The position numbers were made by a program, and so were the translations under genes. The notes under the pieces were generated by a model, which was not told the DNA's origin, did no database searches, and was given only the letters and a program-made list of their open reading frames with translations. A stretch of DNA of 59,366 nucleotides. Origin: Bradyrhizobium sp. WSM3983 (GTDB taxonomy: Bacteria > Pseudomonadota > Alphaproteobacteria > Rhizobiales > Xanthobacteraceae). Positions 8,731 through 17,388 of the stretch are shown here, piece after piece (the first letter of the stretch is position 1; each line of letters starts with the position of its first letter). The stretch spans positions 153,933 through 213,298 of the forward strand of contig NZ_KI421489.1 in the NCBI RefSeq assembly GCF_000473045.1, read 5' to 3'.

Positions 8731-9327
8731 TCAGGCCGCCGCAAAGCCGAGATGAGCACGGAACCGGTTCTTGATAAAGACGGCATCGCGCGAGGGCAGC
8801 GAGCGCGGCGGATTCTCGGCCAAAACCTTGATGACAAAAAGCCGCGGGCCATCGGCCCGCTCGGCGATCTGCGCCGCAAGGCGCTGCACGTCCTCGAGCG
8901 TCCGCAAGGTTCCGGTTGCAGTAAAGCCGCAGGCAACAGCGATCGCGGTGAGGTCGACGCCGCGGCCGGTGTGGCTCGCCTGCATCCCGGTCTCGCCAAA
9001 ATGCTGGTTGTCGATCACGACGATGTCGAGATTGCGCGGTCGCGCGACGCCGATGGTGGCGATGCCGCCGAGACCCATCAACTGCTCACCGTCGCCGGTC
9101 AGCGCGAGGATGCGCTTGGAAGGCTGCGCCTGCGCGAGGCCAAGGCCGATCAACGCGGCGCCGCCCATGGCGCCCCAGAGATAAAAGTTGTCATCGCGGT
9201 CGCCGGTCGCATGCAGATCGTAGGTCGGCGAGCCCAGACCGGAGACGACCAGCGTATCCCCGCGATTCTTCAGGAGCGCCGCAACGGCAGCACGGCGATC
9301 GAGTTGGGAGGGAACGGACATCGACAT
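8731..9327 (-). CDS. ThDP-dependent 2-oxoacid decarboxylase, beta (C-terminal) subunit; ComE/phosphonopyruvate decarboxylase-like
   Basis: A 198-residue subunit carrying the pyrophosphate-binding half of a thiamine diphosphate enzyme. The Mg/ThDP motif begins at GDG (residues 78-80) and runs through GIATIGVARPRNLDIVVIDN to N107, followed by GETGMQ. This arrangement matches the beta half of sulfopyruvate decarboxylase (ComE) and phosphonopyruvate decarboxylase. The start at 9327 was chosen because its ATG overlaps the TGA of the alpha gene by one base (TGATG), implying translational coupling; a longer open frame upstream has no family similarity. Alone it lacks the catalytic Glu, which the alpha subunit provides. 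The substrate is unproven. Confidence 0.85.
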   Translation of the reverse strand: MSMSVPSQLDRRAAVAALLKNRGDTLVVSGLGSPTYDLHATGDRDDNFYLWGAMGGAALIGLGLAQAQPSKRILALTGDGEQLMGLGGIATIGVARPRNLDIVVIDNQHFGETGMQASHTGRGVDLTAIAVACGFTATGTLRTLEDVQRLAAQIAERADGPRLFVIKVLAENPPRSLPSRDAVFIKNRFRAHLGFAAA

Positions 9328-9869
9328 CACCACTTCTTCTTGCCGATCAGGCGCTGCCCGATCAGAACCGCGATCTGCTGGTCGGACTCGTAGGCGAGCG
9401 AGGCTGCGGATTCGACGGTCTCGACCAGGTCCTCCGCCGTCTCTGCCCGCATCACTTTCAGACCGATCGCCTCCAGCGAAGGCTGCGTCGCCCGGCTCAT
9501 CGGCACCTGCCAGGGATTGAACTCGGCCCATTCGCCGCGCATCGTCACCAGCATCAAGAGCGGAAAGCGGCCGATCGCCGACAGCGACAGCATGTTGATG
9601 CAATTGCCGACCCCGCTCGACTGCATCAGCAGCACGCTGCGCTGGCCACCGAGCCAGGCGCCCGCGGCAATCGCGATGCCCTCCTCTTCCGTCGTCAGCA
9701 CGCTGGTGGTGACGTCGGGGTCGGCCGAAAACAGGCGGATCAGCTGGCTGTGGCCGGCATCCGGCACGTACGACATTTGCCGCACATCTGCGGCTTTCAG
9801 GACGCGATAGAGCTCGGACGGCCAGTCATCACTGCCGCGCGTGTCGGGATTGGGTTGGGGGCTATGCAC
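9327..9869 (-). CDS. ThDP-dependent 2-oxoacid decarboxylase, alpha (N-terminal) subunit; ComD-like
   Basis: A 180-residue protein forming the pyrimidine-binding half of a split ThDP enzyme. The activating glutamate lies in TTEEEGIAIAAG (residues 59-70), and SSGVGNCINMLSLSAIGRFPLL is the characteristic following segment of sulfopyruvate and phosphonopyruvate decarboxylases. It is coupled to the beta gene by a one-base overlap. No PEP mutase gene is nearby, which argues against a phosphonate role. A PLP aminotransferase in the next operon could supply a 2-oxo acid such as sulfopyruvate. Upstream lies a 326-base gap with a dispersed repeat, so this is probably the first gene of a three-gene operon. 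Confidence 0.85.
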   Translation of the reverse strand: MHSPQPNPDTRGSDDWPSELYRVLKAADVRQMSYVPDAGHSQLIRLFSADPDVTTSVLTTEEEGIAIAAGAWLGGQRSVLLMQSSGVGNCINMLSLSAIGRFPLLMLVTMRGEWAEFNPWQVPMSRATQPSLEAIGLKVMRAETAEDLVETVESAASLAYESDQQIAVLIGQRLIGKKKW

Positions 9870-10012
9870 CGCGTGTCTCCGTGAACTACGAGCGACACGC
9901 TAGCGATGTTCGGGGACGAAGGCTCTGACCGTCTGGCATAAGCAGGTATTGAAGGATTGTATAGCTGGCTTTTCGCTGTCCCTCGTGGGACCGAAGAACG
10001 ATGCGCATTGCT

Positions 10013-10170
10013 GCGCCCTCTCCCCCTGCGGGAGAGGGCATCACCGCACGCTGATACAAACTCACTTGGGTGAGGGGTATCGCTCCGCGCGCTCACGCGA
10101 AGTTTTGCGCGCCGAGAGATACCCCTCATCCGGCGCTTCGCGCCACCTTCTCCCGCAAGGGGAGAAGGGA
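10013..10170. repeat. Dispersed intergenic repeat with terminal inverted CTCTCCCC/GGGGAGA segments
   Basis: The 326-base gap 9870-10195 holds a repeat of about 158 bases. It begins with CCCTCTCCCCCTGCGGGAGAG and ends with CACCTTCTCCCGCAAGGGGAGAAG. Between them are GGGTGAGGGGTATC and its inverted partner GAGATACCCCTCATCC, plus a small hairpin of GCGC runs. The pattern is a known type of Bradyrhizobiaceae intergenic palindrome. It separates the ThDP decarboxylase operon from the GntR gene. Bases 9870-10012 must contain the promoter of the decarboxylase operon, but no clear box is seen. Confidence 0.6.
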
Positions 10171-10195
10171 ACGCACCGTCACTGCAGCTCGAAAG

Positions 10196-10909
10196 CTAGT
10201 TCGCCGCAGACCTTGCCGCCGCCGGCATATAGATCTGCGCGTAGCCTTCCTTGATCGCCGACGTGATGCGATCGAGGCGGCGGTCGATATGCTTCTCCAG
10301 CACCGAGACGCAGGCCTCTTCATTACGCGCCTTCAACCCTTCGACGACCGCACGGTGCTCGGCCTGGGTGTTGGAACGGTTGATGCTGTCCATGTCGATC
10401 CAGCGCACAAAGCGGATGCGGGCGTTGACGTTGCGCAAGACGCGCAGCATCTCGGCATTGTTCGACATGCCCATCAGCCGCTCATGGAAGGTCTCGTCGA
10501 GCTCGACGAGCTCCACCGATGAGCGATCTCCAGGATCGGGGCCGGTGGCTTCGAGGAATTTCAAGAGCGCGTCGATGTCCTCGTCCCTGGCGCGCTTGAT
10601 GGCGAGGCGGACCGAGGCGATCTCGATCGATTTGCGCAGCTCGTAGAGATCGAAGATCTCGTGCGCGTCGAGCTCGCGGCAGAAAAAGCCCTTGCCCGGC
10701 GTGAAGCGCAGAAAGCCCTCGGTGTTGAGACGGTTAAGCGCTTCGCGCAGCGGCGTGCGGCTGACGCCAAGCCGCTTGGCCAGCTCGCCCTCGTTGAGCC
10801 GTTCGCCCGGCTTGAACTCATAGCTCACGGCCATCGCCTTGAGCTGTTCATAGACGCGATCGACGATACTATCGGAGGCCAGTTCCACGTTGCTCATCAT
10901 CAACTGCAT
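10196..10909 (-). CDS. GntR family transcriptional regulator (FCD domain)
   Basis: A 237-residue FadR-subfamily GntR regulator. The N-terminal winged helix covers about residues 12-75 (ELAKRLGVSRTPLREALNRLNTEGFL), followed by an all-helical FCD ligand domain with the metal-site residues in VELDETFHERLMGMS and later AEHRAVVEGL. It lies on the same strand 92 bases after the racemase gene, so it may end the amino-acid catabolic operon that starts at 17225. The likely ligand is an amino or oxo acid of that pathway. Candidate binding sites with GTATTCAG elements occur in the divergent promoter region 17226-17444; the link is inference. Confidence 0.9.
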   Translation of the reverse strand: MQLMMSNVELASDSIVDRVYEQLKAMAVSYEFKPGERLNEGELAKRLGVSRTPLREALNRLNTEGFLRFTPGKGFFCRELDAHEIFDLYELRKSIEIASVRLAIKRARDEDIDALLKFLEATGPDPGDRSSVELVELDETFHERLMGMSNNAEMLRVLRNVNARIRFVRWIDMDSINRSNTQAEHRAVVEGLKARNEEACVSVLEKHIDRRLDRITSAIKEGYAQIYMPAAARSAAN

Positions 10910-11001
10910 TCATAACCGAACACAGCCGAATATACCGGGCCTGCGGGAGCGATTGCAATCCAAACGAGGGCAGGGCTGTGAAGACCTCGCAACAGCCGGA
11001 A

Positions 11002-11745
11002 TCAGGCGAAGACGCGCGGACGCAGCCCAGCATGAAACCAGGTGATCATGGAATAGATGTCATACACCGGCAATCCGACCTCGGCCTGCAACGCAGCCGC
11101 ATAGGGCGGCATGTTGGTGCATTCGAGCACGATGGCGCCGACGTCAGGGTTCTCAGCCACCAGCTGCTTGCCGGCCTCGACCACGTCGCGCTCGGCTTGC
11201 GCCACGTCCATGTCGTCCTTCTCGGCCTTGATCAGGACGCGAAAAAACTCCTTGCCGTGCTCGGTGCCGACCAGCGGCGTATCGAGCGGCACGCCGGCGC
11301 CTTCGAGATGGGCCGGCGTCAGGGTCGAGCCCGATACCGTCACGAGACCGACGCGCTTGCCTGGCGGCAAGGTCGCCTGCACCCACGGCACCTGCATCAG
11401 CGACGAGGTCGCAACGGGAACGCCGACGGCCGCCGCGATCTCCTTCTGGAACAGCGAGAGGAAGCCGCAATTGGTGGTGATGGCCTCGGCGCCGAGCCGC
11501 ACCAGATCCTTGGCCGCATCGATGAAGTCAGGCAGCAGGCCGGCCGCGCCCTTCAGCACCACCTTCTCCGGCGAAGCGCCGCTCACCACGCGATAGAGCA
11601 CGGGGAATGGCCAGGTCGTGCCATTGCCCATGTCGCCGGGAATGCGGGGAAAGCGCGCTTCCAGCATCAGAATGCCGAGCGGCGCGCCGTAGATGGCCTT
11701 GCCGCCGCGGGCAATACGGGAGGACGAGCTGGCTGCAGTGGTCAT
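11002..11745 (-). CDS. Aspartate/glutamate racemase family protein
   Basis: A 247-residue protein of the Asp/Glu/hydantoin racemase superfamily, which uses two opposing cysteines for proton transfer without cofactor. Both are visible: the first in TTNCGFLS (about residue 92) and the second in LECTNMPPY (about residue 208). The fold repeats and the SGSTLTPAHLEGAG segment fit the family. Members include amino-acid racemases, hydantoin racemases and maleate isomerases, so the exact reaction is open. Its position 9 bases after a D-amino-acid dehydrogenase gene favours racemisation of an amino acid or derivative. Confidence 0.82.
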   Translation of the reverse strand: MTTAASSSSRIARGGKAIYGAPLGILMLEARFPRIPGDMGNGTTWPFPVLYRVVSGASPEKVVLKGAAGLLPDFIDAAKDLVRLGAEAITTNCGFLSLFQKEIAAAVGVPVATSSLMQVPWVQATLPPGKRVGLVTVSGSTLTPAHLEGAGVPLDTPLVGTEHGKEFFRVLIKAEKDDMDVAQAERDVVEAGKQLVAENPDVGAIVLECTNMPPYAAALQAEVGLPVYDIYSMITWFHAGLRPRVFA

Positions 11746-11754
11746 GATGCGATC

Positions 11755-13020
11755 TCAGAGGAAGCGAGTGGGCGCGAACGGGGCGAGCGGTATTTCCGGC
11801 TGCTTGCCGCTCAGGAGCTGCGCGACGAGGCGGCCGGTGCGGGCCGAGCTGACCAGACCGATATGGCCGTGGCCGAAAGCGTAGACGATATCGCGCGAGG
11901 CGCGCGAATAGCCGATGCAGGGCCGTCCATCAGGCATGCTCGGCCGATGGCCAAACCAGGTTTTGATGCGCGAGGCCGGGATGTCCCTCGGCAGCTTTGG
12001 GAACATGCTGAGAAGGTTGTTGCGCAGGATCTCGGCGCGCTTCCAGTTCGGCTCGGCCTCGAGGCCGGCGATTTCGACGGTACCGGCGGCGCGCAGGCCC
12101 TTGTCGGTCCAGTTCACCACCATCTTCGCGTCAGACGCCATCATCGAGCCGCGCGGACCTGATTCCGGGTTCTCGATCATGACGTGATAGCCGCGCTCGG
12201 TCTCGAGCGGCAGCGGATCACCGACCGATGCGGTCAGCCGCTTCGAATGCGCGCCGGCCGCAACCACCGCTGCATCGCAGGGAATTTCACCGGTCTCGGT
12301 AAGGACGGCCACGAGCTTGTTGCCGGAAAGCTTGAGGCCCGTCGCTTTGGCGCGCACGAGCTTGGCACCGTTCGCCAGCGCGTGCTGAGCGAGCGCGGCA
12401 ACATAGGCGCCGGGATCGCGGCAGCGGCCGGCCTCCTCCACCACCACGCCAAAGGTGTAGCGCGGATGCAGATCCGGCTCGCGCTGACGCATTTCGTCGG
12501 CGCTGAGCTCCAGCCATTCGACACCGACTTTCTTGCGCAGGCGCCAGCCGAGATCATTGTCGAAATTGCCGCGCGACGGGAACACATGCATCACGCCATT
12601 GCGCTCGACCAGCTCAGGCACGCCCGCTTCTTCCGCGAGCTTCCGGTGCAGCAGCGGCGCGTCCTTCAGGAGATCGCGCAGCGCGAAAGCCGTCTTCTCG
12701 ACGCGCGCTTCGGTCCAGCCCGAGAGCAGGTATTTGATCAGCCAGGGCAGCGCCTTCGGCAGATACGACCAGCGGATCGCGAGCGGGCCGAGCGGGTCGA
12801 TCAGATAGCCCGGCACCTTCTTCCAGATGCCCGGCTCGGCCGGCGGAATCACCGAATGCGATGACAGCCAGCCGGCATTGCCGTAGCTCGCCGCCTGTTC
12901 GCCACCGGGCTCGCCCGCGTCGATCAGCGTGACGCGATGACCCTCGCGCAGCGCCTCGATCGCGCTGATCACGCCGACCGCGCCGGCTCCGATGATGGCG
13001 ACGTGGCGGCCTTCCGACAT
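11755..13020 (-). CDS. D-amino acid dehydrogenase-like FAD-dependent oxidoreductase (DadA family)
   Basis: A 421-residue DAO/DadA-family flavoprotein. The dinucleotide motif is VAIIGAGAVGVISAIEALREGHRVTLID at the N terminus. Other family marks are GEQAASYGNAGWLSS, a substrate-domain VVNWTDKGLRAAGTVEIAG and the C-terminal FAD segment FGHGHIGLVSSARTG. Such enzymes oxidise D-amino acids to imino acids and pass electrons to the respiratory chain. The gene starts 3 bases after the ThDP enzyme gene ends and is followed by the racemase. RidA encoded in the same operon would hydrolyse the imino acid product. The substrate preference is unknown; hydroxyproline-type substrates are an alternative for this family. 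Confidence 0.87.
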   Translation of the reverse strand: MSEGRHVAIIGAGAVGVISAIEALREGHRVTLIDAGEPGGEQAASYGNAGWLSSHSVIPPAEPGIWKKVPGYLIDPLGPLAIRWSYLPKALPWLIKYLLSGWTEARVEKTAFALRDLLKDAPLLHRKLAEEAGVPELVERNGVMHVFPSRGNFDNDLGWRLRKKVGVEWLELSADEMRQREPDLHPRYTFGVVVEEAGRCRDPGAYVAALAQHALANGAKLVRAKATGLKLSGNKLVAVLTETGEIPCDAAVVAAGAHSKRLTASVGDPLPLETERGYHVMIENPESGPRGSMMASDAKMVVNWTDKGLRAAGTVEIAGLEAEPNWKRAEILRNNLLSMFPKLPRDIPASRIKTWFGHRPSMPDGRPCIGYSRASRDIVYAFGHGHIGLVSSARTGRLVAQLLSGKQPEIPLAPFAPTRFL

Positions 13021-13023
13021 CGC

Positions 13024-14685
13024 TTACGCCTTCACCGCTGGGGCAAAGTCCTTGCCGACCGACATCGCCCTGGAATCGATGATGCAGTGGAGTATCGACG
13101 GCTTGCCGGAGGCCAACGCGCGCTCGAACGCCGGCGCGAACTCCTCGGTGCGCTCGACGCGCTCGCCATGGCCGCCGAACGCCTTCGCGTACATCGCGAA
13201 GTCGGGGTTCTTGAGCTGGGTGCCGACGACGCGACCGGGATAGTCGCGCTCCTGGTGCATGCGGATGGTGCCGTATTGCGAATTGTCGACGACGATCACG
13301 ATCAGTGGCGCGTCATACTGCACGGCGGTCGCGAACTCCTGGCCGTTCATCAGGAAGCAGCCGTCACCGGCGAAGGCAACAACGACGCGATCCGGATATT
13401 GCCGCTTCGCCAGCACGCCCGCCGGCACTCCATAGCCCATCGAGCCCGAGGTCGGCGCGAGCTGCGCGGCAAAGCTGTGAAAGCGGTGATGGCGATGGAT
13501 CCAGCCGGCATAATTGCCGGCGCCGTTGCAGACGATCGCGTCCTTTGGCAGGCGGTCGCGCAGCCAGGTCATGACCTGGCCATACTGGAACGTGCCCGGC
13601 AGCTCGCGCGCCTTGTCGGTCCACGCGAGATAATCGGCATGCGCTTTGGCGGCCTCGCCCTTCCAAGCGACAGCGCCGGCAGGCTTCAGCGTCTCGACGG
13701 CGGCGGCGAATGCGGCAGGCGTCGCCTGGATCGCAAGCGCCGGCTGATAGATGCGACCAAGCTCTTCCGAGCCCGGATGCACGTGGATCAGCTTCTGCTT
13801 CGGCGTCGGAATGTCGAACAGCGTATAGGACGACGACGGCATCTCCGACATGCGGCCGCCGATCAGCAGGATGACATCGGCATTATCGATACGCGCCTTC
13901 AGGCCCGGGCTCGGCCCGATGCCGAGATCGCCGGCATAGTGCGAATGATCAGCGTCGATCAGCGACGCACGGCGGAACGAGGTCGCGACCGGCAGGTCGA
14001 ACCGTTCGGCGAAGCGCGCGATGCTCTTGGTGGCGTCATCGGTCCAGCGCGAGCCGCCGAGGATGACCAGCGGCGCCTTGGCGCTGGCAAGCATCGCACT
14101 GACCTGCTCGAGATCAGCGGGAGCGGGCCAGCTCACCGCCGGCTCGATGCGCATGGCGTCGGCAACGGCGGCGGTCTCGGTCAGCATGTTCTCCGGCAGT
14201 GCGATCACCACCGGACCCGGACGGCCCTGCATGGCGACGCGAAAGGCGCGCGCGACCAGCTCCGGAATGCGATCAGGGCGGTCGATCTCGACGGCCCATT
14301 TCGCCATGGGGCCGAACACCGCCTTGTAGTCGAGCTCCTGGAACGCCTCGCGCTCGCGCATGCCGGTATCGACCTGGCCGACGAACAGGATCATTGGCGT
14401 GGAATCCTGCATCGCGATGTGGACACCGTGGCTGGCATTGGTCGCGCCGGGGCCGCGGGTGACGAAGCAGATTCCGGGGCGTCCGGTGAGTTTGCCATAG
14501 GCTTCCGCCATCATCGCAGCGCCGCCTTCCGCGCGGCAGATCACGACGTCGATCGGGCTGTCATGCAGCGCGTCGAGCGCCGCGAGATAGCTCTCGCCGG
14601 GCACGCAGGTGACGCGCTCGACGCCCTGGGCGACGAGCTGATCGATCAGGATCTGGCCCCCGGTGCGGGTGTTGCGAATGGTCAT
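13024..14685 (-). CDS. Thiamine pyrophosphate-dependent enzyme, acetolactate synthase-like
   Basis: A 553-residue three-domain ThDP enzyme of the acetohydroxyacid synthase/2-oxoacid decarboxylase superfamily. The catalytic Glu lies in CRAEGGAAMMAEAYGKLTG near residue 53. The ThDP motif is AGDGCFLMNGQEFATAVQYD, ending in VVDNSQYGT. It does not resemble Xsc (sulfoacetaldehyde acetyltransferase) at the N terminus, and true IlvB has a different length and an adjacent small subunit gene, absent here. Decarboxylation or carboligation of the 2-oxo acid made by the neighbouring aminotransferase or D-amino-acid dehydrogenase is the best guess. Its ATG overlaps the stop of the aminotransferase gene (ATGA). 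Confidence 0.85.
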   Translation of the reverse strand: MTIRNTRTGGQILIDQLVAQGVERVTCVPGESYLAALDALHDSPIDVVICRAEGGAAMMAEAYGKLTGRPGICFVTRGPGATNASHGVHIAMQDSTPMILFVGQVDTGMREREAFQELDYKAVFGPMAKWAVEIDRPDRIPELVARAFRVAMQGRPGPVVIALPENMLTETAAVADAMRIEPAVSWPAPADLEQVSAMLASAKAPLVILGGSRWTDDATKSIARFAERFDLPVATSFRRASLIDADHSHYAGDLGIGPSPGLKARIDNADVILLIGGRMSEMPSSSYTLFDIPTPKQKLIHVHPGSEELGRIYQPALAIQATPAAFAAAVETLKPAGAVAWKGEAAKAHADYLAWTDKARELPGTFQYGQVMTWLRDRLPKDAIVCNGAGNYAGWIHRHHRFHSFAAQLAPTSGSMGYGVPAGVLAKRQYPDRVVVAFAGDGCFLMNGQEFATAVQYDAPLIVIVVDNSQYGTIRMHQERDYPGRVVGTQLKNPDFAMYAKAFGGHGERVERTEEFAPAFERALASGKPSILHCIIDSRAMSVGKDFAPAVKA

Positions 14686-15908
14686 GACAGCTCCCTGCAG
14701 GCTTTGGCGATGCGCATCATGGCCTCGCGCAAGTTTTGTTCCGAGGTGGCGTAGGACAGGCGGAAATAAGGTGCAAGGCCGAAACAGCTGCCCGGCACCA
14801 CGGCCACGTCATGCCTCTCCAGCAGGAAGCGGCAAAACGTAACGTCGCTGTCGATGGTGACGCCATCCGGCGCGCGGCGGCCGATCAGGCCGGCGCAGCT
14901 GGCATAGGTGTAGAACGCGCCTTCGGGCCGGCGGCAGGTAACGCCGTCGATGGCATTGAGCGCGTCGACCACGATGTCGCGGCGGCGCTGGAACGCGGCG
15001 CGGCGCTCGATCAGAACGTCCTGCGGTCCGGTCAGCGCGGCAATCGCGGCGGCCTGGCTCACCGAGGACGGATTGGTCGTGCTCTGGCTCTGCACCACCG
15101 CCATCGCCGCGATCAATTCGCGCGGGCCGCCGCCATAACCGACGCGCCAGCCGGTCATGGCGTAGGCCTTGGAGACGCCATTCACTGTCAGCGTGCGCGA
15201 TTTCAGGCTCGGCTCAAGCGCCGCCGCGGTCACGAACGGCATGCCGTCGTAGATCAGGTGCTCGTAGATATCGTCGGCCATCAACCAGACGTGCGGATGG
15301 CGCTTGAGCACACCCAGGATCGGGCGCAGTTGCGCCGCGGAATAGGCCGCGCCGGTCGGATTGGACGGCGAGTTCAGCAGCAGCCAGCGCGTCTTCGGCG
15401 TGATCGCGCGTTCGAGATCGGCGGCATCGAGGCGAAAGCCGTTGTCCTCGCGGCAGAGCACGTCGACCGGCGTGCCGTCGGCGATACGCACCATGTCGGC
15501 GTAGCTGGTCCAATAAGGTGCAGCGAGGATGACCTCGTCGCCGGGACTCAGCGTCGCCATGAAGGCGTTGTGGATTACCTGCTTGGCGCCGGCGCCGGCA
15601 GTGATCTCGTCGGCGGCATAGACGAGATCGTTTTCGCGCCGGAATTTTTGGGCAATCGCCGCCTTCAATTCCGGCGTGCCGTCGAGGATGGTGTATTTGG
15701 TCTGGCCGGCGCGGATGGCGCGCTCGGCCGCGTCCTTGGCATGGTCAGGCGTGTCGAAATCCGGCTCGCCGGCGCCGAGCACGATCACCGGCCGCCCTTC
15801 GCGTTTGAGCCGCTGCGCGACCGCGCCGATCTTCAAAATCTCGGAGACGCCGATCGCGCTGATGCGCTGGGCGGGGCGGAAGGTCGATGCGGGAGCCTGG
15901 ACGGTCAC
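14682..15908 (-). CDS. Pyridoxal phosphate-dependent aminotransferase, class I (AspC-like)
   Basis: A 408-residue fold-type I aminotransferase. The PLP-binding lysine is K247 in NGVSKAYAMTGWRVGY. Supporting residues are N183 in NSPSNPTG, D213 and Y215 in ADDIYEH, and the substrate-carboxylate arginine near the C terminus in YFRLSYATSEQNL. Subgroup I-gamma enzymes of this kind act on aspartate, aromatic or other amino acids. It lies between RidA and the ThDP enzyme in a tight operon, overlapping the latter by 4 bases. The likely role is conversion of the imported amino acid to its 2-oxo acid. Confidence 0.9.
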   Translation of the reverse strand: MTVQAPASTFRPAQRISAIGVSEILKIGAVAQRLKREGRPVIVLGAGEPDFDTPDHAKDAAERAIRAGQTKYTILDGTPELKAAIAQKFRRENDLVYAADEITAGAGAKQVIHNAFMATLSPGDEVILAAPYWTSYADMVRIADGTPVDVLCREDNGFRLDAADLERAITPKTRWLLLNSPSNPTGAAYSAAQLRPILGVLKRHPHVWLMADDIYEHLIYDGMPFVTAAALEPSLKSRTLTVNGVSKAYAMTGWRVGYGGGPRELIAAMAVVQSQSTTNPSSVSQAAAIAALTGPQDVLIERRAAFQRRRDIVVDALNAIDGVTCRRPEGAFYTYASCAGLIGRRAPDGVTIDSDVTFCRFLLERHDVAVVPGSCFGLAPYFRLSYATSEQNLREAMMRIAKACRELS

Positions 15909-15918
15909 GGCCGAGCCC

Positions 15919-16272
15919 TTACTTGCGCGCGGCGATCGCGATCACTTCGATACGGAAGGCGGGATCGGCGAGTTCGACCTTGCCACAGGCGCGGGTCGGC
16001 GTGTTATCAGGCACGACCCAGGCATCATAGACCGCGTTCATCGCGTCGAAATCGTCCATGGTTTTGAGCCAGACCTGCACGCTGAGCAGCCGCGACTTGT
16101 CGGTGCCGGCGCGCGCCAGCATGTCGTCGACTTTCGCCAATGCTTCGCGGGTCTGCTGGCTGATGTCGGCGGTCTTGGTGTCCGCCACTTGTCCTGCGAG
16201 GAAAACGAGATCGCCGAACACGGAAGCGCGGCTGCGGCGAGCGTTCTGGTCGATGCGGGTGATATCCGACAT
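15919..16272 (-). CDS. RidA family protein (imine/enamine deaminase)
   Basis: A 117-residue Rid (YjgF/YER057c/UK114) family protein. It has the family segments FLAGQVAD near residue 26, a KVDDMLARAGTDKSRLLSVQVWL helix-strand, and TRACGKVELADPAFRIEVIAIA at the C terminus, where the arginine before CG binds the substrate carboxylate in characterised members. Rid proteins hydrolyse reactive 2-imino acids formed by amino-acid oxidases and PLP enzymes. Its position between a 2-hydroxyacid dehydrogenase and an aminotransferase, with a D-amino-acid dehydrogenase in the same operon, supports this role directly. The gene ends 10 bases before the aminotransferase start. Confidence 0.9.
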   Translation of the reverse strand: MSDITRIDQNARRSRASVFGDLVFLAGQVADTKTADISQQTREALAKVDDMLARAGTDKSRLLSVQVWLKTMDDFDAMNAVYDAWVVPDNTPTRACGKVELADPAFRIEVIAIAARK

Positions 16273-16289
16273 GGGATGTCCTTATGTCC

Positions 16290-17225
16290 TTACTTGCCGG
16301 TGGCGATGATGCGGCGGCAGTGATCGAGCGCCGCACCAATGAGGTTGTCGCTGGCCTCGGGCGTGCGGAACGCCGAGTGCGCCGACAGCGTCACGTTCGG
16401 CAGTTTTGTCAGGGCATGACCTGATGGCAGCGGCTCGACGGTGAAGACGTCGAGGCCGGCATGGGCAATATGGCCCGAGCGGAGCGCCTCTAACATCGCG
16501 TCCTCGTCGACGACAGCACCGCGCGCGGTGTTGATCAGAATGCTGCCGGGACGCATCTGCGCGATGCGCGCGCGCGACAGGAAACCCTTGGTCTCGTCGT
16601 TGAGCAAGAGATGCAGCGAGACGACATGGCTCTCGGCGAGCAGCTTCTCCAGCGACACGAACTCGACGCCCGGATGCGTCTTCGGCGTCCTGTTCCAGGC
16701 AATCACCTTCATGCCGCAGCCCGCCGCCATGCGCGCGGCTTCCGCAGCGATGCCGCCAAAACCGATCAGGCCGAGCGTCTTGCCGGTGAGCTGCACGGCG
16801 TCGCGACGCAACCAATTGCCCTCGCGCATGCCACGGTCCATCTCGCCAAAACCCTTGGCGGAGGCCCACATCAACGCGATCGCGCATTCGGCCACGGCGG
16901 TGTCGCCATAACCCTTGATCGTGTGCACGGAGATGCCGCGCTCAGCGAGCTCTTCCGGATTCATGTAGCTGCGCGCGCCGGTGCCGAGGAAGACGACATG
17001 CTTCAGCGCCTTGCACGTCGCGGCAATGGCACTCGGCACGGCGGTGTGATCGACGATCATGATCTCGGCATCGCCGAGCAGGCCGGGCAATTCATCGGGC
17101 TTGATCGAGGGATTGCGGTTGATGTCGACAGGCAGACCCTGGGAGCGCAGCAGCTTGTCGGTCACCGCCGCCAGGGTCTCGTTCGCATCGACGAATAGGG
17201 CGCGCACAGGCCTCTCCTTCAGCAC
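16290..17225 (-). CDS. D-isomer specific 2-hydroxyacid dehydrogenase, NAD-binding
   Basis: A 311-residue D-2-hydroxyacid dehydrogenase. The nucleotide-binding motif is GKTLGLIGFGGIAAEAARMA (about 148-167). The catalytic triad is visible as Arg in NTARGAVVDE, Glu in DVFTVEPLP and His in LSAHSAFRTPE. The family reduces 2-oxo acids to D-2-hydroxy acids, and here it would act on the oxo acid formed by the operon's aminotransferase or dehydrogenase. It is the first gene of the minus-strand operon, divergent from the ABC transporter across 219 bases. Phosphoglycerate or glyoxylate-type substrates cannot be excluded. Confidence 0.88.
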   Translation of the reverse strand: MLKERPVRALFVDANETLAAVTDKLLRSQGLPVDINRNPSIKPDELPGLLGDAEIMIVDHTAVPSAIAATCKALKHVVFLGTGARSYMNPEELAERGISVHTIKGYGDTAVAECAIALMWASAKGFGEMDRGMREGNWLRRDAVQLTGKTLGLIGFGGIAAEAARMAAGCGMKVIAWNRTPKTHPGVEFVSLEKLLAESHVVSLHLLLNDETKGFLSRARIAQMRPGSILINTARGAVVDEDAMLEALRSGHIAHAGLDVFTVEPLPSGHALTKLPNVTLSAHSAFRTPEASDNLIGAALDHCRRIIATGK

Positions 17226-17248
17226 ACTTCAATATTGCGTTCAGTCTT

Positions 17249-17388
17249 GTATTCAGTTTTGAATGCGATTTGCAATCCTTGGCTTTCAGGAATTTTGCGC
17301 AATCCTGCCAAGATATTGGGCTCATTTCTGCCTTGCCGCTCAAACGGTCAGCAAATCGAAATACCGTATTGCATTTTATTCTGAATAC
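17249..17388. promoter_or_regulatory. Divergent promoter region with paired GTATTCAG elements
   Basis: The 219-base gap 17226-17444 is clearly richer in A and T than its surroundings and carries promoters in both directions. GTATTCAG occurs at 17249-17256 and its inverse CTGAATAC at 17381-17388. Each copy lies in a local palindrome: ATTCA-GTTT-TGAAT (17251-17264) and TATTC-T-GAATA (17377-17387). These are good candidates for a shared operator controlling the catabolic operon and the transporter, possibly bound by the GntR protein encoded at 10196. Confidence 0.45.

Noticed and set aside
8731..9869. Phosphonate degradation via phosphonopyruvate decarboxylase
   Set aside because: No PEP mutase, phosphonoacetaldehyde hydrolase or phosphonate transporter genes are near, so this reading lacks context support.
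13024..14685. Assignment of the ThDP enzyme as Xsc (sulfoacetaldehyde acetyltransferase)
   Set aside because: The N-terminal and ThDP-region sequence does not resemble Xsc, and no phosphotransacetylase gene is adjacent.
12937..14754. 605-codon plus-strand open frame opposite the ThDP enzyme gene
   Set aside because: Antisense to a clear ThDP enzyme; Arg/His/Gly-rich without any domain pattern.
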